From Bacillus methanolicus PB1 (GTDB lineage Bacteria > Bacillota > Bacilli > Bacillales > Cytobacillaceae): a stretch of 64,000 nt of DNA. This document shows positions 53,178-61,817 of this stretch, in pieces. The notes beneath the pieces were generated by a model. It saw only the letters and a program-made list of their open reading frames with translations, was not told the DNA's origin and did not search any database. The translations under genes were made by a program, and so were the position numbers. Where the stretch lies: the NCBI RefSeq assembly GCF_000262755.1, contig NZ_AFEU01000002.1, positions 620,001 to 684,000 of the forward strand, read 5' to 3'. The number at the start of each line of letters is the position of its first letter. Position 1 is the stretch's first letter.

Positions 53178-54551
53178 ATGGATACCGTCCATCTTATTAA
53201 TGTTTTTTTGCCTTTATATGATTCTAATCAACTATTTGAAATAATAATTAAAAATGGAAGCTACGAACTGATACGAAAACAATCTTCTTATTTAGAAATG
53301 AAAAATGTAATAAAACTGGATGGATTATCGTTATCTCCACCGCCGACTTCTCTCAAAACAATTGATTGCCAAGGCAGCGTCTTACTCCCAAGTTTCATAG
53401 ACGCCCATATGCATTTAGATAAAGCCTGCTCTCTCAATAAAGTTGCTAACCACAGCGGGACGCTCGAGGAAGCGATTCTAAATTACAGGCAACAATCCCC
53501 TTTTTTTTCAGTAGAAGAAATAGAATATCGCGCTATTAAAACTGCACTTAATGCGCTTTCACACGGAACTGCTGCAATTCGCACTCATGTCAATTTTGAA
53601 GTGGCATTAGGGGAAGACGTAGTGTTCCGTGCATTAGAAGCTGTTTTAAGAGCGAGAGAAAAATTAAAGCCATATATAGATATTCAAATTTTTCCTATGT
53701 TTTCATGGCCTGATGATTCTTCCAAAAGAAAATTGGAGTGGATCGAGGAAGCGATTAACATGGGGGTTGATGGAATTGGAGGAGCTCCACATCTGGCTGT
53801 TGATCCTGAAAAAGAAATCGATTTTTTGTTTGATTTAGCAGAAAAACATGATAAACCAATTGATTTGCACGCAGATGAAAGCGATGATCCAAACGTATGT
53901 ACACTTGATTATATTATTCAAAAAACGGTAGAACACCAATTTCAAAATCGAGTTGTAGTTGGGCATCTTTGTTCATTGGCGCCAATGGAACATGAAAAAG
54001 CTCTTCTTTTAATTGACAGAATGGCTGAAGCAGAAATTGGAGCGGTAACTTTGCCTGGTGCCAATATGTATTTGCAAGGGCGATTCGACAGTGGAATTGT
54101 TCGCAGAGGTGTTACTAGGATTAACGAAATATTACAAAGAGGAGTAACTTTAGCAGCTGCTTCTGATAATGTGAATGATCCGTTTCATCCATTTGGAAAG
54201 GCAGATTTGCTTCAAATTGGTTTATTAACTGCATATGCCGCACATTTAGGTAGCAATGCCGGGCAAAAACAGGTTATTAAAATGATCACAGAGGAGCCTG
54301 CCAAATTATTGCATATAAACAATCATGGGGTCCAACAAGGTTCAAAGGCCAGTTTCGTTATTTTAAGAGCGGGATCAATAGAAGAAATATTTACAAATTT
54401 ACCATCTGAGAGATATGTATTCCATAAAGGGAGATGGATTTATCATTCCAAAATAGTCGAAGACTGGGGCGATAGTGTTCTGGCGTTTTATTGGAATTCC
54501 ATTCAAAAACAACATGAATTATTTGAAAAAAGGAATGTCCGCTATGTATGA
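53178..54551 (+). CDS. cytosine-deaminase-like amidohydrolase with complete metal site
   Basis: ATG follows AAAGAAGGGAGATTAC. The 457-residue CodA-like barrel has DAHMHLDKA (HxH), LHADESDDP (His and catalytic Glu), VVGHLCSL (His) and AAASDNVNDPFHPFGK (Asp), so all metal ligands and the Glu are present. The order of segments follows cytosine deaminase, though the N-terminus is longer and more divergent. A hydrolase or deaminase on a cyclic N-compound is likely. It overlaps the next, related gene by 8 bp. Confidence 0.8.
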   Translation: MDTVHLINVFLPLYDSNQLFEIIIKNGSYELIRKQSSYLEMKNVIKLDGLSLSPPPTSLKTIDCQGSVLLPSFIDAHMHLDKACSLNKVANHSGTLEEAILNYRQQSPFFSVEEIEYRAIKTALNALSHGTAAIRTHVNFEVALGEDVVFRALEAVLRAREKLKPYIDIQIFPMFSWPDDSSKRKLEWIEEAINMGVDGIGGAPHLAVDPEKEIDFLFDLAEKHDKPIDLHADESDDPNVCTLDYIIQKTVEHQFQNRVVVGHLCSLAPMEHEKALLLIDRMAEAEIGAVTLPGANMYLQGRFDSGIVRRGVTRINEILQRGVTLAAASDNVNDPFHPFGKADLLQIGLLTAYAAHLGSNAGQKQVIKMITEEPAKLLHINNHGVQQGSKASFVILRAGSIEEIFTNLPSERYVFHKGRWIYHSKIVEDWGDSVLAFYWNSIQKQHELFEKRNVRYV

Positions 54552-55794
54552 CCTCGTTTTAAAAAATGTCAGGCTCCCTAAAATAGAAGAGCAATATTAT
54601 ATAGGTATTGAAAACGAATTCATAGCTGAAATTAGCCGTACTCCTATTAAGGGAAAAGAAGAGATTGACGGCTGCGGTGATTTAGTAATGCCGCCGTTTG
54701 TAGAAACTCATATTCATTTGGATACAGTATATACTGCAGGGGAGCCGAGATGGAATCAAAGCGGTTCTCTTTTTGAAGGAATTTCTATATGGAATGAACG
54801 AAAGCAAATGTTGACGGAAGATGATGTATATAACCGGGCTATTAAAGCGCTCTGCCAGCTCTTAAAACATGGTGTTTTATATGTAAGGGCCATTGTTGAT
54901 ATTTCAGATGAACGTTTGACTGCCTTAAAAGCGCTGCTTAAGGTGAAAGAAGACTTTAGCACGATCTTGAATCTTCAAATTATTGCCTTTCCTCAAAACG
55001 GATTAATATCTTTTCCTGAAAATAAGAAAAGAATGATAGAGGCTATTAAGCTTGGAGTTGATGGTATAAGTGCTGTTCCCCACCTGGAAAGAACAAGGGA
55101 GGAAGGTATTGAATCAATTAAATTTTGTTTTTCTTTAGCTGAAAAATATAACACCTTTATTCATATTTTTTGTGATGAAATTGATGACTCCCAATCAAGG
55201 TTTGTTGAAACAGTTGCTTCTTATGCGATTACATCGGGATTAAAGGAAAAAGTGACTGCTTGCCATACTTGTGCCATGGTCTATTATCCGGATAGTTATG
55301 CATCAAAACTACTGGATTTAATTTCAATTTCTAAGATTAATATTGTCTCTTGCCCATTAATTAATACGGTCATGCAGGGGAGATACGATTCATATCCAAA
55401 AGGGCGGGGAGTAACAAGAATAAAAGAGATGATTCAAAAACATATAAATGTTTGCATTGCCCATGACGATATTATGACTCCCTTTTATCCATTAGGCAGT
55501 GGAAATATCCTTCAAGCTGCACATATGGCTGTCCACGCCGGTCATCTGACAGGAAGCGATGAACTGGAAGAAATTATAAATATGATTTCCATAAATGGTG
55601 CAAGGACCCTTCAAATTGCCGATTCTTATGGAATTAAAAAAGGAAATGAAGCAAATTTAATTACTTTTTCCGTTCAAAATACGATTGACTTAATTCGGTA
55701 TCAGCCACATTGCCGATATGTGATCAGTAAAGGAAAAGTGATGGCACATACTCCACCATCGAAAACAATCTTTTATAGGACTATACAAAATTAA
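54544..55794 (+). CDS. CodA-like cytosine deaminase with altered metal ligand
   Basis: ATG at 54544 overlaps the previous stop and is preceded by AAAAGGAATGTCCGCT; 416 residues. The sequence follows E. coli CodA closely: FVETHIHLDTVYTAGEPRWN, SLFEGISIWNERK, DEIDDSQSRFVETVAS, HTCAMVYY, AHDDIMTPFYPLGSGN and QGRYDSYPKGRGVTRIKEM. However the metal ligand His that precedes Cys-Asp-Glu in CodA (His214) is Phe here (HIFCDEIDD), while HxH, the Asp in AHDD and the Glu are kept. It may be a partner of the preceding paralogue, or an enzyme with changed metal use. Confidence 0.82.
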   Translation: MYDLVLKNVRLPKIEEQYYIGIENEFIAEISRTPIKGKEEIDGCGDLVMPPFVETHIHLDTVYTAGEPRWNQSGSLFEGISIWNERKQMLTEDDVYNRAIKALCQLLKHGVLYVRAIVDISDERLTALKALLKVKEDFSTILNLQIIAFPQNGLISFPENKKRMIEAIKLGVDGISAVPHLERTREEGIESIKFCFSLAEKYNTFIHIFCDEIDDSQSRFVETVASYAITSGLKEKVTACHTCAMVYYPDSYASKLLDLISISKINIVSCPLINTVMQGRYDSYPKGRGVTRIKEMIQKHINVCIAHDDIMTPFYPLGSGNILQAAHMAVHAGHLTGSDELEEIINMISINGARTLQIADSYGIKKGNEANLITFSVQNTIDLIRYQPHCRYVISKGKVMAHTPPSKTIFYRTIQN

Positions 55795-55897
55795 AGGAAA
55801 CATCAGGCTTTTCCATCCTCAATGAAGATCGAAAGGCTTTCTTAATATTGACACAAAGGAAGGTTACGGAATTGGCGAGAGAAGGAGGGATATAAAA

Positions 55898-56770
55898 ATG
55901 GGCATGAGGATGCTGGATGCACAAGTTTGGACTCCTGCGGACATGAAAGAGGCATGGACATTGCGAGAAAAATTTCATTTGCAATCATGTTTTATTGCCG
56001 GAGGAACACTGCTGCAAACTCAATGGGAAAAGGGAGTGCCTTACCCTCCTCAATTGATAAGTCTTGAAAAAGTAGAAGGACTTGAGGGGATTAACTACAA
56101 AACAGAAGGAACAAAACATTTTCTGCAAATTGGTGCAATGACCAAATTGGCCGCTTGCCGCAATCATCCTGTCATTAAAGAAAAGTGGTCTTTATTATCA
56201 ACAGCCATTCAACAAATTGCTGCGCCGGCTGTTCGCAACTTAGGAACAATTGGCGGAAACGTAGCCAATAGGTTTGGTGATGCCATTCCCGCTCTTCTAA
56301 CGATGGATGCGGAAGTGTCATACTTTGATGGAAATACAATAATAACCGAAAAACTCGATCATTGGTTGAACACAAGTCAAAATAACGAAGTTCTCCTTAC
56401 TGGGGTCATCCTGCCGGAATACCGCCGCTCTTCATTTGCTGCCCAATTTTATAAAAAGGTTGGCCGGAGAGAGTCTTTTTCAGGATCCGTTGTAACGGTT
56501 TCAGGAGTGATAGGCAAAAATGATGCAGGGGTGATCGATTTTGTTCGACTAGCCGCAGGCGGAGGAGATAATCGTCCCCATCGTTTAAAAGAAACGGAAC
56601 AATTGCTGATAGATCAAACGATAAATCCTGATTTGTTAAGGAATGCATATGAAACGATCATTAATGAATTTTATCCCATTTCTGATGTTTTTTACTCTGA
56701 TGACTATCGCCGATGGATAGCGGCCAACATTATCATTTCTGAATTAAGCGGATGGGAAAGGAAGGGATAA
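55898..56770 (+). CDS. xanthine dehydrogenase, FAD-binding subunit
   Basis: ATG follows AGAGAAGGAGGGATATAAAA. The 290-residue protein has the FAD motif FIAGGTLLQTQW, IQQIAAPAVRNLGTIGGNVAN (second FAD loop) and DAIPALLTMDAEV, as in XdhB/PucC-type subunits. It carries electrons from the iron-sulfur subunit to an acceptor. The stop codon overlaps the start of the next gene (TAATG). Confidence 0.9.
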   Translation: MGMRMLDAQVWTPADMKEAWTLREKFHLQSCFIAGGTLLQTQWEKGVPYPPQLISLEKVEGLEGINYKTEGTKHFLQIGAMTKLAACRNHPVIKEKWSLLSTAIQQIAAPAVRNLGTIGGNVANRFGDAIPALLTMDAEVSYFDGNTIITEKLDHWLNTSQNNEVLLTGVILPEYRRSSFAAQFYKKVGRRESFSGSVVTVSGVIGKNDAGVIDFVRLAAGGGDNRPHRLKETEQLLIDQTINPDLLRNAYETIINEFYPISDVFYSDDYRRWIAANIIISELSGWERKG

Positions 56771-59064
56771 TGGTGAATTTTAGCTATTCCAGTAATTTAC
56801 AGGGATCTTTCGAACGGCCAGACGGAGTTGATAAGGTAACTGCTAATTTGAAATTTTTGACAGATCTTTCTTTTCCTAATATGTTGTATGGGAAAATTTT
56901 GCGGAGCGTGTATCCTCATGCAAAAATTATTTCCATCTCTGCAAAAAATGCGGAAGAGCTGCCGGGAGTGCGAGCTGTTATTACTAGTAAAGATGTGCCG
57001 GGATTAAATCGATTTGGGCTAATTTTTCCCGATCAGCCGGTTTTGTGCGAAGATCGGGTTCGATATGTAGGAGATGCTGTAGCTGCTGTGGCAGCGGAAA
57101 CTGAAGAAATAGCAGAAAAAGCGCTTCAGCTAATCGAAGTGGAATATGAGCCTTTGCCTGTTATTGATGATCCGGAAAAGGCTCTTCTTCCTTCAGCACC
57201 TCAATTACATCCTGACGGAAATATTCTTCATCAAGCTTCCTATCAAAAAGGAAATGTAGAAGAAGCTTTTCAAACATGTGATTTTATTGTGGAAGAAACG
57301 TATGAGTTGCCTCGTCAAATGCACGCGTATATGGAAACGGAAGGAGGGGTGATTGTTCCGGAAAAGGATGGAAGGATTACAGTGTATGCCGGAACGCAGC
57401 ATGGGTATAAAGATCGCTTCCAATTAGCACGAATTTTAGATATTCCTGAAAGTAAAATCAGGGTAGTTTCCAGTCCAATGGGTGGATCTTTTGGCGGCAA
57501 AGATGAGTTGAATATTCAGCCGTACGGTGCATTATTGGCAATAAAAACCGGATGTCCGGTGAAAATTCACCAAAGCAGACGCGAATCTGTTAGATCCGGA
57601 CTAAAAAGGCACCCGATGAAGATTACGATGAAGACAGGCGCCAGCCGCAGTGGCAAAATTCTTGCTCATCAAGTACGAATTATTGCTGATACCGGCGCTT
57701 ATGCTACGTTAGGTCCGGCTGTATTGGATTTTGCTGTTGAGCATGCGGCAGGACCTTATATCATACGAAATGTGCATGTTGAAGGGGTATCTGTCTATAC
57801 AAATAATGGCGTCGCCGGAGAGTTCCGGGGATTTGGGGGCAATCAAGTGACATTTGCTTTGGAAGGGCAAATGGATCGTTTGGCGGCCAAGCTTGGGATC
57901 TGTCCAATGGAGTTGAGAAAAAGAAATCTGCGCAAAGCCGATGATCCAGGTCCAGTAGGCCAAGAGATTGCGCCTACTGATGGAGCAGCACAAGTTTTAA
58001 AAGCGATTAGCCAATCTCTTCTTTTAAACAATAAAGAAAAAAGGGAAGAAAGCACCAGTCAATGGAAAAAAACAGGTATTGGCGTTGCCATTGCGATGCA
58101 CGGAGGAGGCCTTGGATTTGGGCGTTTAGATCCGGCAGGGGGGCGTATATCGTTAAACGAAGAAGGAAAAATTGAAATTTCTTTCGGTTTCGAAGAATTT
58201 GGCCAAGGGCTGTTATCTGTCATTGAACAGCTGGCAATTAAAGAAATTGGCTGCTCATCAAATGATATAAAAATTACGATTGGTGATACTGATTGTGTCC
58301 CCAGCTCAGGTTCTTCTACAGCTTCGCGGGGAACAAGCATGGTGTGGCATGCGCTTCAACGTATGAAAGGTCCTTTTAAAAAACGGTTATTAGAAAAAGC
58401 TTCTCAATGTACCGGGGTGCCAGTCGATCAATTGTATTTAGGTCCCAGTGGAATTTGGTCCTGCGAATCGAAAACTGAGCCTCTCATCACTTATCAGCAA
58501 ATAGCCTATGAAACAAAGGATGATCCCATCCAAATTGAGACGGAGTTTCATTTTCCAACGACTCCTCATTCCATACCTGGGGGGCACTATTTATATTCTT
58601 TTGCTGCTTGTGCTGCGAGAGTCGAAGTAGATGTATTAACAGGAATAGTAAGGGTGAAAAATTTGGAACAGTCGGTTGCTGCAGGTCCCGTGATTTATCC
58701 GACAGGCTACTTGGGGCAAATTGAAGGCGGCTCAGTTATGGCATTAGGGTATACGTTGTTAGAAGAAGCGTTAATGGAAAAGGGAAAGTACGTAACAGAA
58801 AATTTCGACTCCTATCTTATTCCTACCATAAATGATATTCCTCTTTCTATGAATATAACAGCTATAGAAGATTTGTACGAGGGGGATGAGTATGGTCCAA
58901 GAGGTGTAGGAGAAATCGGAACGGTTGCCGTTGCTCCGGCGATTGTTAAGGCCATCTATGATGCAATTGGTTTGTGGGTTACTAAGCTGCCTGTGTCTCG
59001 TGAGGAAATTGTAAAAGCAGTGAATCAAAGGGAGATGAAAGAGTGGCTGACAACAAAATTGTAG
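56770..59064 (+). CDS. xanthine dehydrogenase, molybdenum-binding subunit
   Basis: ATG at 56770 overlaps the stop of the upstream gene, with GGAAAGGAAGGGATA before it; 764 residues. Motifs are GGSFGGKDE (molybdopterin), GEFRGFGGNQ, GFEEFGQGLLSV, SSTASRGTS and the catalytic-Glu segment GPRGVGEIGTVAVAPAIV near the C-terminus, all as in bacterial XdhA/PucD. It hydroxylates hypoxanthine and xanthine to urate. The Glu used for deprotonation is kept. The gene order B-A-C type fits a trimeric enzyme. Confidence 0.9.
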   Translation: MVNFSYSSNLQGSFERPDGVDKVTANLKFLTDLSFPNMLYGKILRSVYPHAKIISISAKNAEELPGVRAVITSKDVPGLNRFGLIFPDQPVLCEDRVRYVGDAVAAVAAETEEIAEKALQLIEVEYEPLPVIDDPEKALLPSAPQLHPDGNILHQASYQKGNVEEAFQTCDFIVEETYELPRQMHAYMETEGGVIVPEKDGRITVYAGTQHGYKDRFQLARILDIPESKIRVVSSPMGGSFGGKDELNIQPYGALLAIKTGCPVKIHQSRRESVRSGLKRHPMKITMKTGASRSGKILAHQVRIIADTGAYATLGPAVLDFAVEHAAGPYIIRNVHVEGVSVYTNNGVAGEFRGFGGNQVTFALEGQMDRLAAKLGICPMELRKRNLRKADDPGPVGQEIAPTDGAAQVLKAISQSLLLNNKEKREESTSQWKKTGIGVAIAMHGGGLGFGRLDPAGGRISLNEEGKIEISFGFEEFGQGLLSVIEQLAIKEIGCSSNDIKITIGDTDCVPSSGSSTASRGTSMVWHALQRMKGPFKKRLLEKASQCTGVPVDQLYLGPSGIWSCESKTEPLITYQQIAYETKDDPIQIETEFHFPTTPHSIPGGHYLYSFAACAARVEVDVLTGIVRVKNLEQSVAAGPVIYPTGYLGQIEGGSVMALGYTLLEEALMEKGKYVTENFDSYLIPTINDIPLSMNITAIEDLYEGDEYGPRGVGEIGTVAVAPAIVKAIYDAIGLWVTKLPVSREEIVKAVNQREMKEWLTTKL

Positions 59065-59546
59065 AAAAAATAAAATCTCCGTTGGAGGAAAAAATAAAAA
59101 TCTCTCTTGTTGTTAATGGTCAAGAAAAGGAACTGCTTGTAAATGCAACGATGCGTCTTGCTGATATATTAAGAGAAGAATTGCAATTAACGGGCACAAA
59201 AGTTTCTTGTGAAATTGGCCGATGCGGTGCCTGTTCAGTCATAATGGATGGAAAACTGGTCAATTCTTGTTTAGTGCGGGCTTATCAAGCAAATCAGAAG
59301 GAGATATTAACGATTGAAGGTCTGGGAATGAATGGACTTCATCCGATTCAAAAGGCTTTTTTGGAAGAAGGAGGATTTCAATGCGGATATTGTACACCGG
59401 GAATGATTATTGCTGTAAAAGCACTTTTCGACCAATATGCAAACCCGACTAAAGAGCAAATTCTAGAAGGATTATCAGGGAATCTATGTAGATGTACCGG
59501 TTATGGCGGCATCATCAGAGCAATTCAGAAACTAACTGAGTCATAA
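59043..59546 (+). CDS. xanthine dehydrogenase, [2Fe-2S] subunit
   Basis: GTG at 59043 lies after AAAGGGAGATGAAAGA and overlaps the molybdenum subunit gene by 22 bp. The 167-residue protein has the plant-ferredoxin-type cluster CEIGRCGACSV with a fourth Cys in VNSC, and the second cluster CGYCTPG with LCRCTGYGG. It passes electrons from molybdenum to FAD. It corresponds to PucE. Confidence 0.93.
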   Translation: MADNKIVEKIKSPLEEKIKISLVVNGQEKELLVNATMRLADILREELQLTGTKVSCEIGRCGACSVIMDGKLVNSCLVRAYQANQKEILTIEGLGMNGLHPIQKAFLEEGGFQCGYCTPGMIIAVKALFDQYANPTKEQILEGLSGNLCRCTGYGGIIRAIQKLTES

Positions 59547-59557
59547 GGAGCAGGGGT

Positions 59558-59590
59558 TTTCCCGCAAGTTTGCGGGGGAGCTTTTTTGTT
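59558..59590 (+). terminator. terminator of the xanthine dehydrogenase genes
   Basis: CCCGCAAG pairs with TTTGCGGG and a run of T's follows (CTTTTTTG). Confidence 0.75.
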
Positions 59591-59610
59591 GGTTCCAGAA
59601 TGAAACAAAA

Positions 59611-59663
59611 GGGGAGGCTGTCTCAAAAACCTAAGGGCCAGACCCTTATGAGACAGCCTCCCC
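59611..59663. repeat. short GGGGAGGCTGTCTCA hairpin element
   Basis: GGGGAGGCTGTCTCA and TGAGACAGCCTCCCC are perfect 15-bp arms around AAGGGCCAGACCCTT. It is a short member of the family at 11092 and 14791 and lies between convergent transcripts. Confidence 0.8.
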
Positions 59664-59676
59664 ATACATGATATTT

Positions 59677-60039
59677 TCAGCTTCCTCGATATACTTGGTA
59701 TCCCCATGGAGATATAAGCAAAGGAATATGATAATTGGAATTAGGTTGAGAAATTCCAAAGCGAACCACAACTTTATCTAAAAATAAAGGTTCATCCAGT
59801 TTCAGACCTTTTCTCAGAAAATAATCACCGATGTAAAAAAGAAGTTCATATGTCCCTGGAACTATTTCGTGTTGATCTAATAGTGGCCGGTGAACACGGC
59901 CATTTTGATTCGTGATAGTCGTTTGCAGCAGCCGTTTTTTCGTTTCTAATTCATCCTCTAAGTAAAACATCTCTATTTTTACATTTTCAGCCGGTGTTCC
60001 ATGTGTTAAATCTAAAATATGTGTCGTTAACCCGCTCAT
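59677..60039 (-). CDS. pucM: 5-hydroxyisourate hydrolase
   Basis: The 120-residue protein is a transthyretin-like hydrolase. It opens 5-hydroxyisourate, the first product of urate oxidation. Diagnostic residues are the N-terminal THILDLTHG (His), NQNGRVHRPLL (Arg), YHIPLLISPWGYQVYRGS (His and the C-terminal YRGS). It follows pucL on the same strand by 22 bp, so they are one transcript. Confidence 0.93.
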   Translation of the reverse strand: MSGLTTHILDLTHGTPAENVKIEMFYLEDELETKKRLLQTTITNQNGRVHRPLLDQHEIVPGTYELLFYIGDYFLRKGLKLDEPLFLDKVVVRFGISQPNSNYHIPLLISPWGYQVYRGS

Positions 60040-60061
60040 CTAAATCTGAAATGCTCCTTTG

Positions 60062-61549
60062 TTATTGAATTTCAGCAGAAATCATTGGGACTTTTTTGTG
60101 CTGCACATCTTCCTGTGTAACAGTAAAGCATTGGAATCCGTATGGCGGCCGAGGTTCAGTATAGACTTTTCCTTTTGAACCGGGGATTTCTTCTACGATT
60201 TTATCCCATGTATGGTTTTGAGATTCAAAGTTTACTTCTTGCAGTTGAGGAAATCTTTCTAATATTCTGCAGCCTATTAAATAAATTAAGTTTTGGATGG
60301 AAGGTGTTTCTGTTTGATGAAATACGGAAGTGGCAATGTCGCGAATTTGTTCGGCAGCGACATAATTGATCGGATTATCACCGAAGGAATCTTCGATGTT
60401 TTTGTATCTCCATTTGATATTTAAGTAGACAAATAATGGACGGTTTTCATCTTCTGGAAGGGTTGTATATTCGTCGCGAATAAAGCCGACAAAAGAATTG
60501 CCGCTAACTTTAATTAATTTAAGGCCAGATATTCCGCTGTATTGATCGATAATGTCTATTCTGTCATTTTCTCTTCGAACCATATTTAAAGTTGCAAATG
60601 AATATTCATTTCGGGATCTTTTAAAAACCAGGTCACTATCTGTTATATTTCCATTATTTAATGCTAAAGTTGTTTCAAATGGAATTTCCTCTCCAATCAA
60701 TGAAATAGTTTCAATATGAGAATATTTCTTTAAAAATGAAGATGCTGTATATTTCAAAAATCCTTCAATCGTTGTTCCAGTATAACTAGCTAAATGTCTT
60801 TGAATATAATTTTTCATCGAGTCCGTTGCAACGACTAAGCTATTATCTCCTTCCGTAAAAGAGGTTAACAACTTTGCTCCTCCCACTGCTATTTTTACAT
60901 TTACTCCAAAAATAATATTGTTTCGGCCGGAAAAAGAAGATTCAGGAATCGTTCTTACCCCTGTAAGTGGTTTTAAATATGTGCGGTAGGCAAAAACGTC
61001 TCCTTTTCCATAATTTATAACTCTTTCTTTGTAGTTGGTCATGGAAATCATCTCTCCTTCATCGATTATATCTTGTAAACGAAACATAGCAATTTTTTTA
61101 ATTTCTTCCAATGCTTGTTCAAATTCTGTTGTATAATTATTTTTCAGCCTTTCTTTTATAGATATAAAAATATCTTGTTTTGTTTTTCCACGAACTGCCA
61201 TTACAAATGGAAACCCAAATTTGTTCATATATTCTTGGTTGAGCAACATAAGACGATTATATTCGGCTTCCGTTAGTTCATTTAACCCGGCATTTTTCTG
61301 TTCTTTTTGAGAGAAATCAGCTATTTTAGCTTTCGTTCCCAGGTTTGGGTGAATTTTTATTAATGATAGTTTTACTTTTTCTGAAGCATTTTCTACTATT
61401 TCGGCCATTTTGTTGTATAAAGATTGAAAAGAGACAAATGGCCGATGCGGCTCGGTTTGTGCGGCTACCCACGGCGAGTGCTCAAAAACCCCTTCAAGCT
61501 TTTCGATAAATTCTGAAGCTTTCATTTTATTTAGGTGCTCCAATTTCAT
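60062..61549 (-). CDS. pucL: bifunctional OHCU decarboxylase and urate oxidase
   Basis: The 495-residue protein joins two enzymes of one pathway. Residues 1-165 are OHCU decarboxylase (LIKIHPNLGTKAK with the catalytic His, MNKFGFPFVMAVRGK). Residues about 175-490 are urate oxidase (YGKGDVFAYRTYLKP, ATDSMKN with the catalytic Thr, FIRDEYTTLPE, YVAAEQIRD). Urate is oxidised to 5-hydroxyisourate, PucM opens it, and the N-terminal domain decarboxylates OHCU to S-allantoin. ATG follows AAAGGGATTCGACT. A TnrA-type site lies upstream. Confidence 0.95.
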   Translation of the reverse strand: MKLEHLNKMKASEFIEKLEGVFEHSPWVAAQTEPHRPFVSFQSLYNKMAEIVENASEKVKLSLIKIHPNLGTKAKIADFSQKEQKNAGLNELTEAEYNRLMLLNQEYMNKFGFPFVMAVRGKTKQDIFISIKERLKNNYTTEFEQALEEIKKIAMFRLQDIIDEGEMISMTNYKERVINYGKGDVFAYRTYLKPLTGVRTIPESSFSGRNNIIFGVNVKIAVGGAKLLTSFTEGDNSLVVATDSMKNYIQRHLASYTGTTIEGFLKYTASSFLKKYSHIETISLIGEEIPFETTLALNNGNITDSDLVFKRSRNEYSFATLNMVRRENDRIDIIDQYSGISGLKLIKVSGNSFVGFIRDEYTTLPEDENRPLFVYLNIKWRYKNIEDSFGDNPINYVAAEQIRDIATSVFHQTETPSIQNLIYLIGCRILERFPQLQEVNFESQNHTWDKIVEEIPGSKGKVYTEPRPPYGFQCFTVTQEDVQHKKVPMISAEIQ

Positions 61550-61700
61550 AGTCGAATCCCTTTCACTACGATTCTACTGTTGGCTTTAAAGCATTGCTAA
61601 CGGTTGATTTTTCTTTCAACGAAAGGTTAAAAAACAGTTAGACTCCCTGCTAAAATTCCATCTCCGGATCTAAAAAACAACATAAATTGTTAATTTATAT

Positions 61701-61755
61701 ATTATATTAGGAGAGAAATTGCAGGAGTTCATTATTTGTGTTATAAAATGTGACA
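61701..61755 (-). promoter_or_regulatory. pucLM promoter with TnrA-type site
   Basis: TGTTATAAAATGTGACA (61739-61755) fits TGTNA-N7-TNACA. On the minus strand TATAAT (61706-61701) is about 42 bp downstream of its centre, close to the TnrA activator distance. The rest of 61550-61817 has no gene. Confidence 0.7.
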
Positions 61756-61817
61756 AACTATTGTGTTTTTGTGTTTTGGAAACTTTCGAAAAGTTTGTTG
61801 GGCCTACCTGCTTGCTG

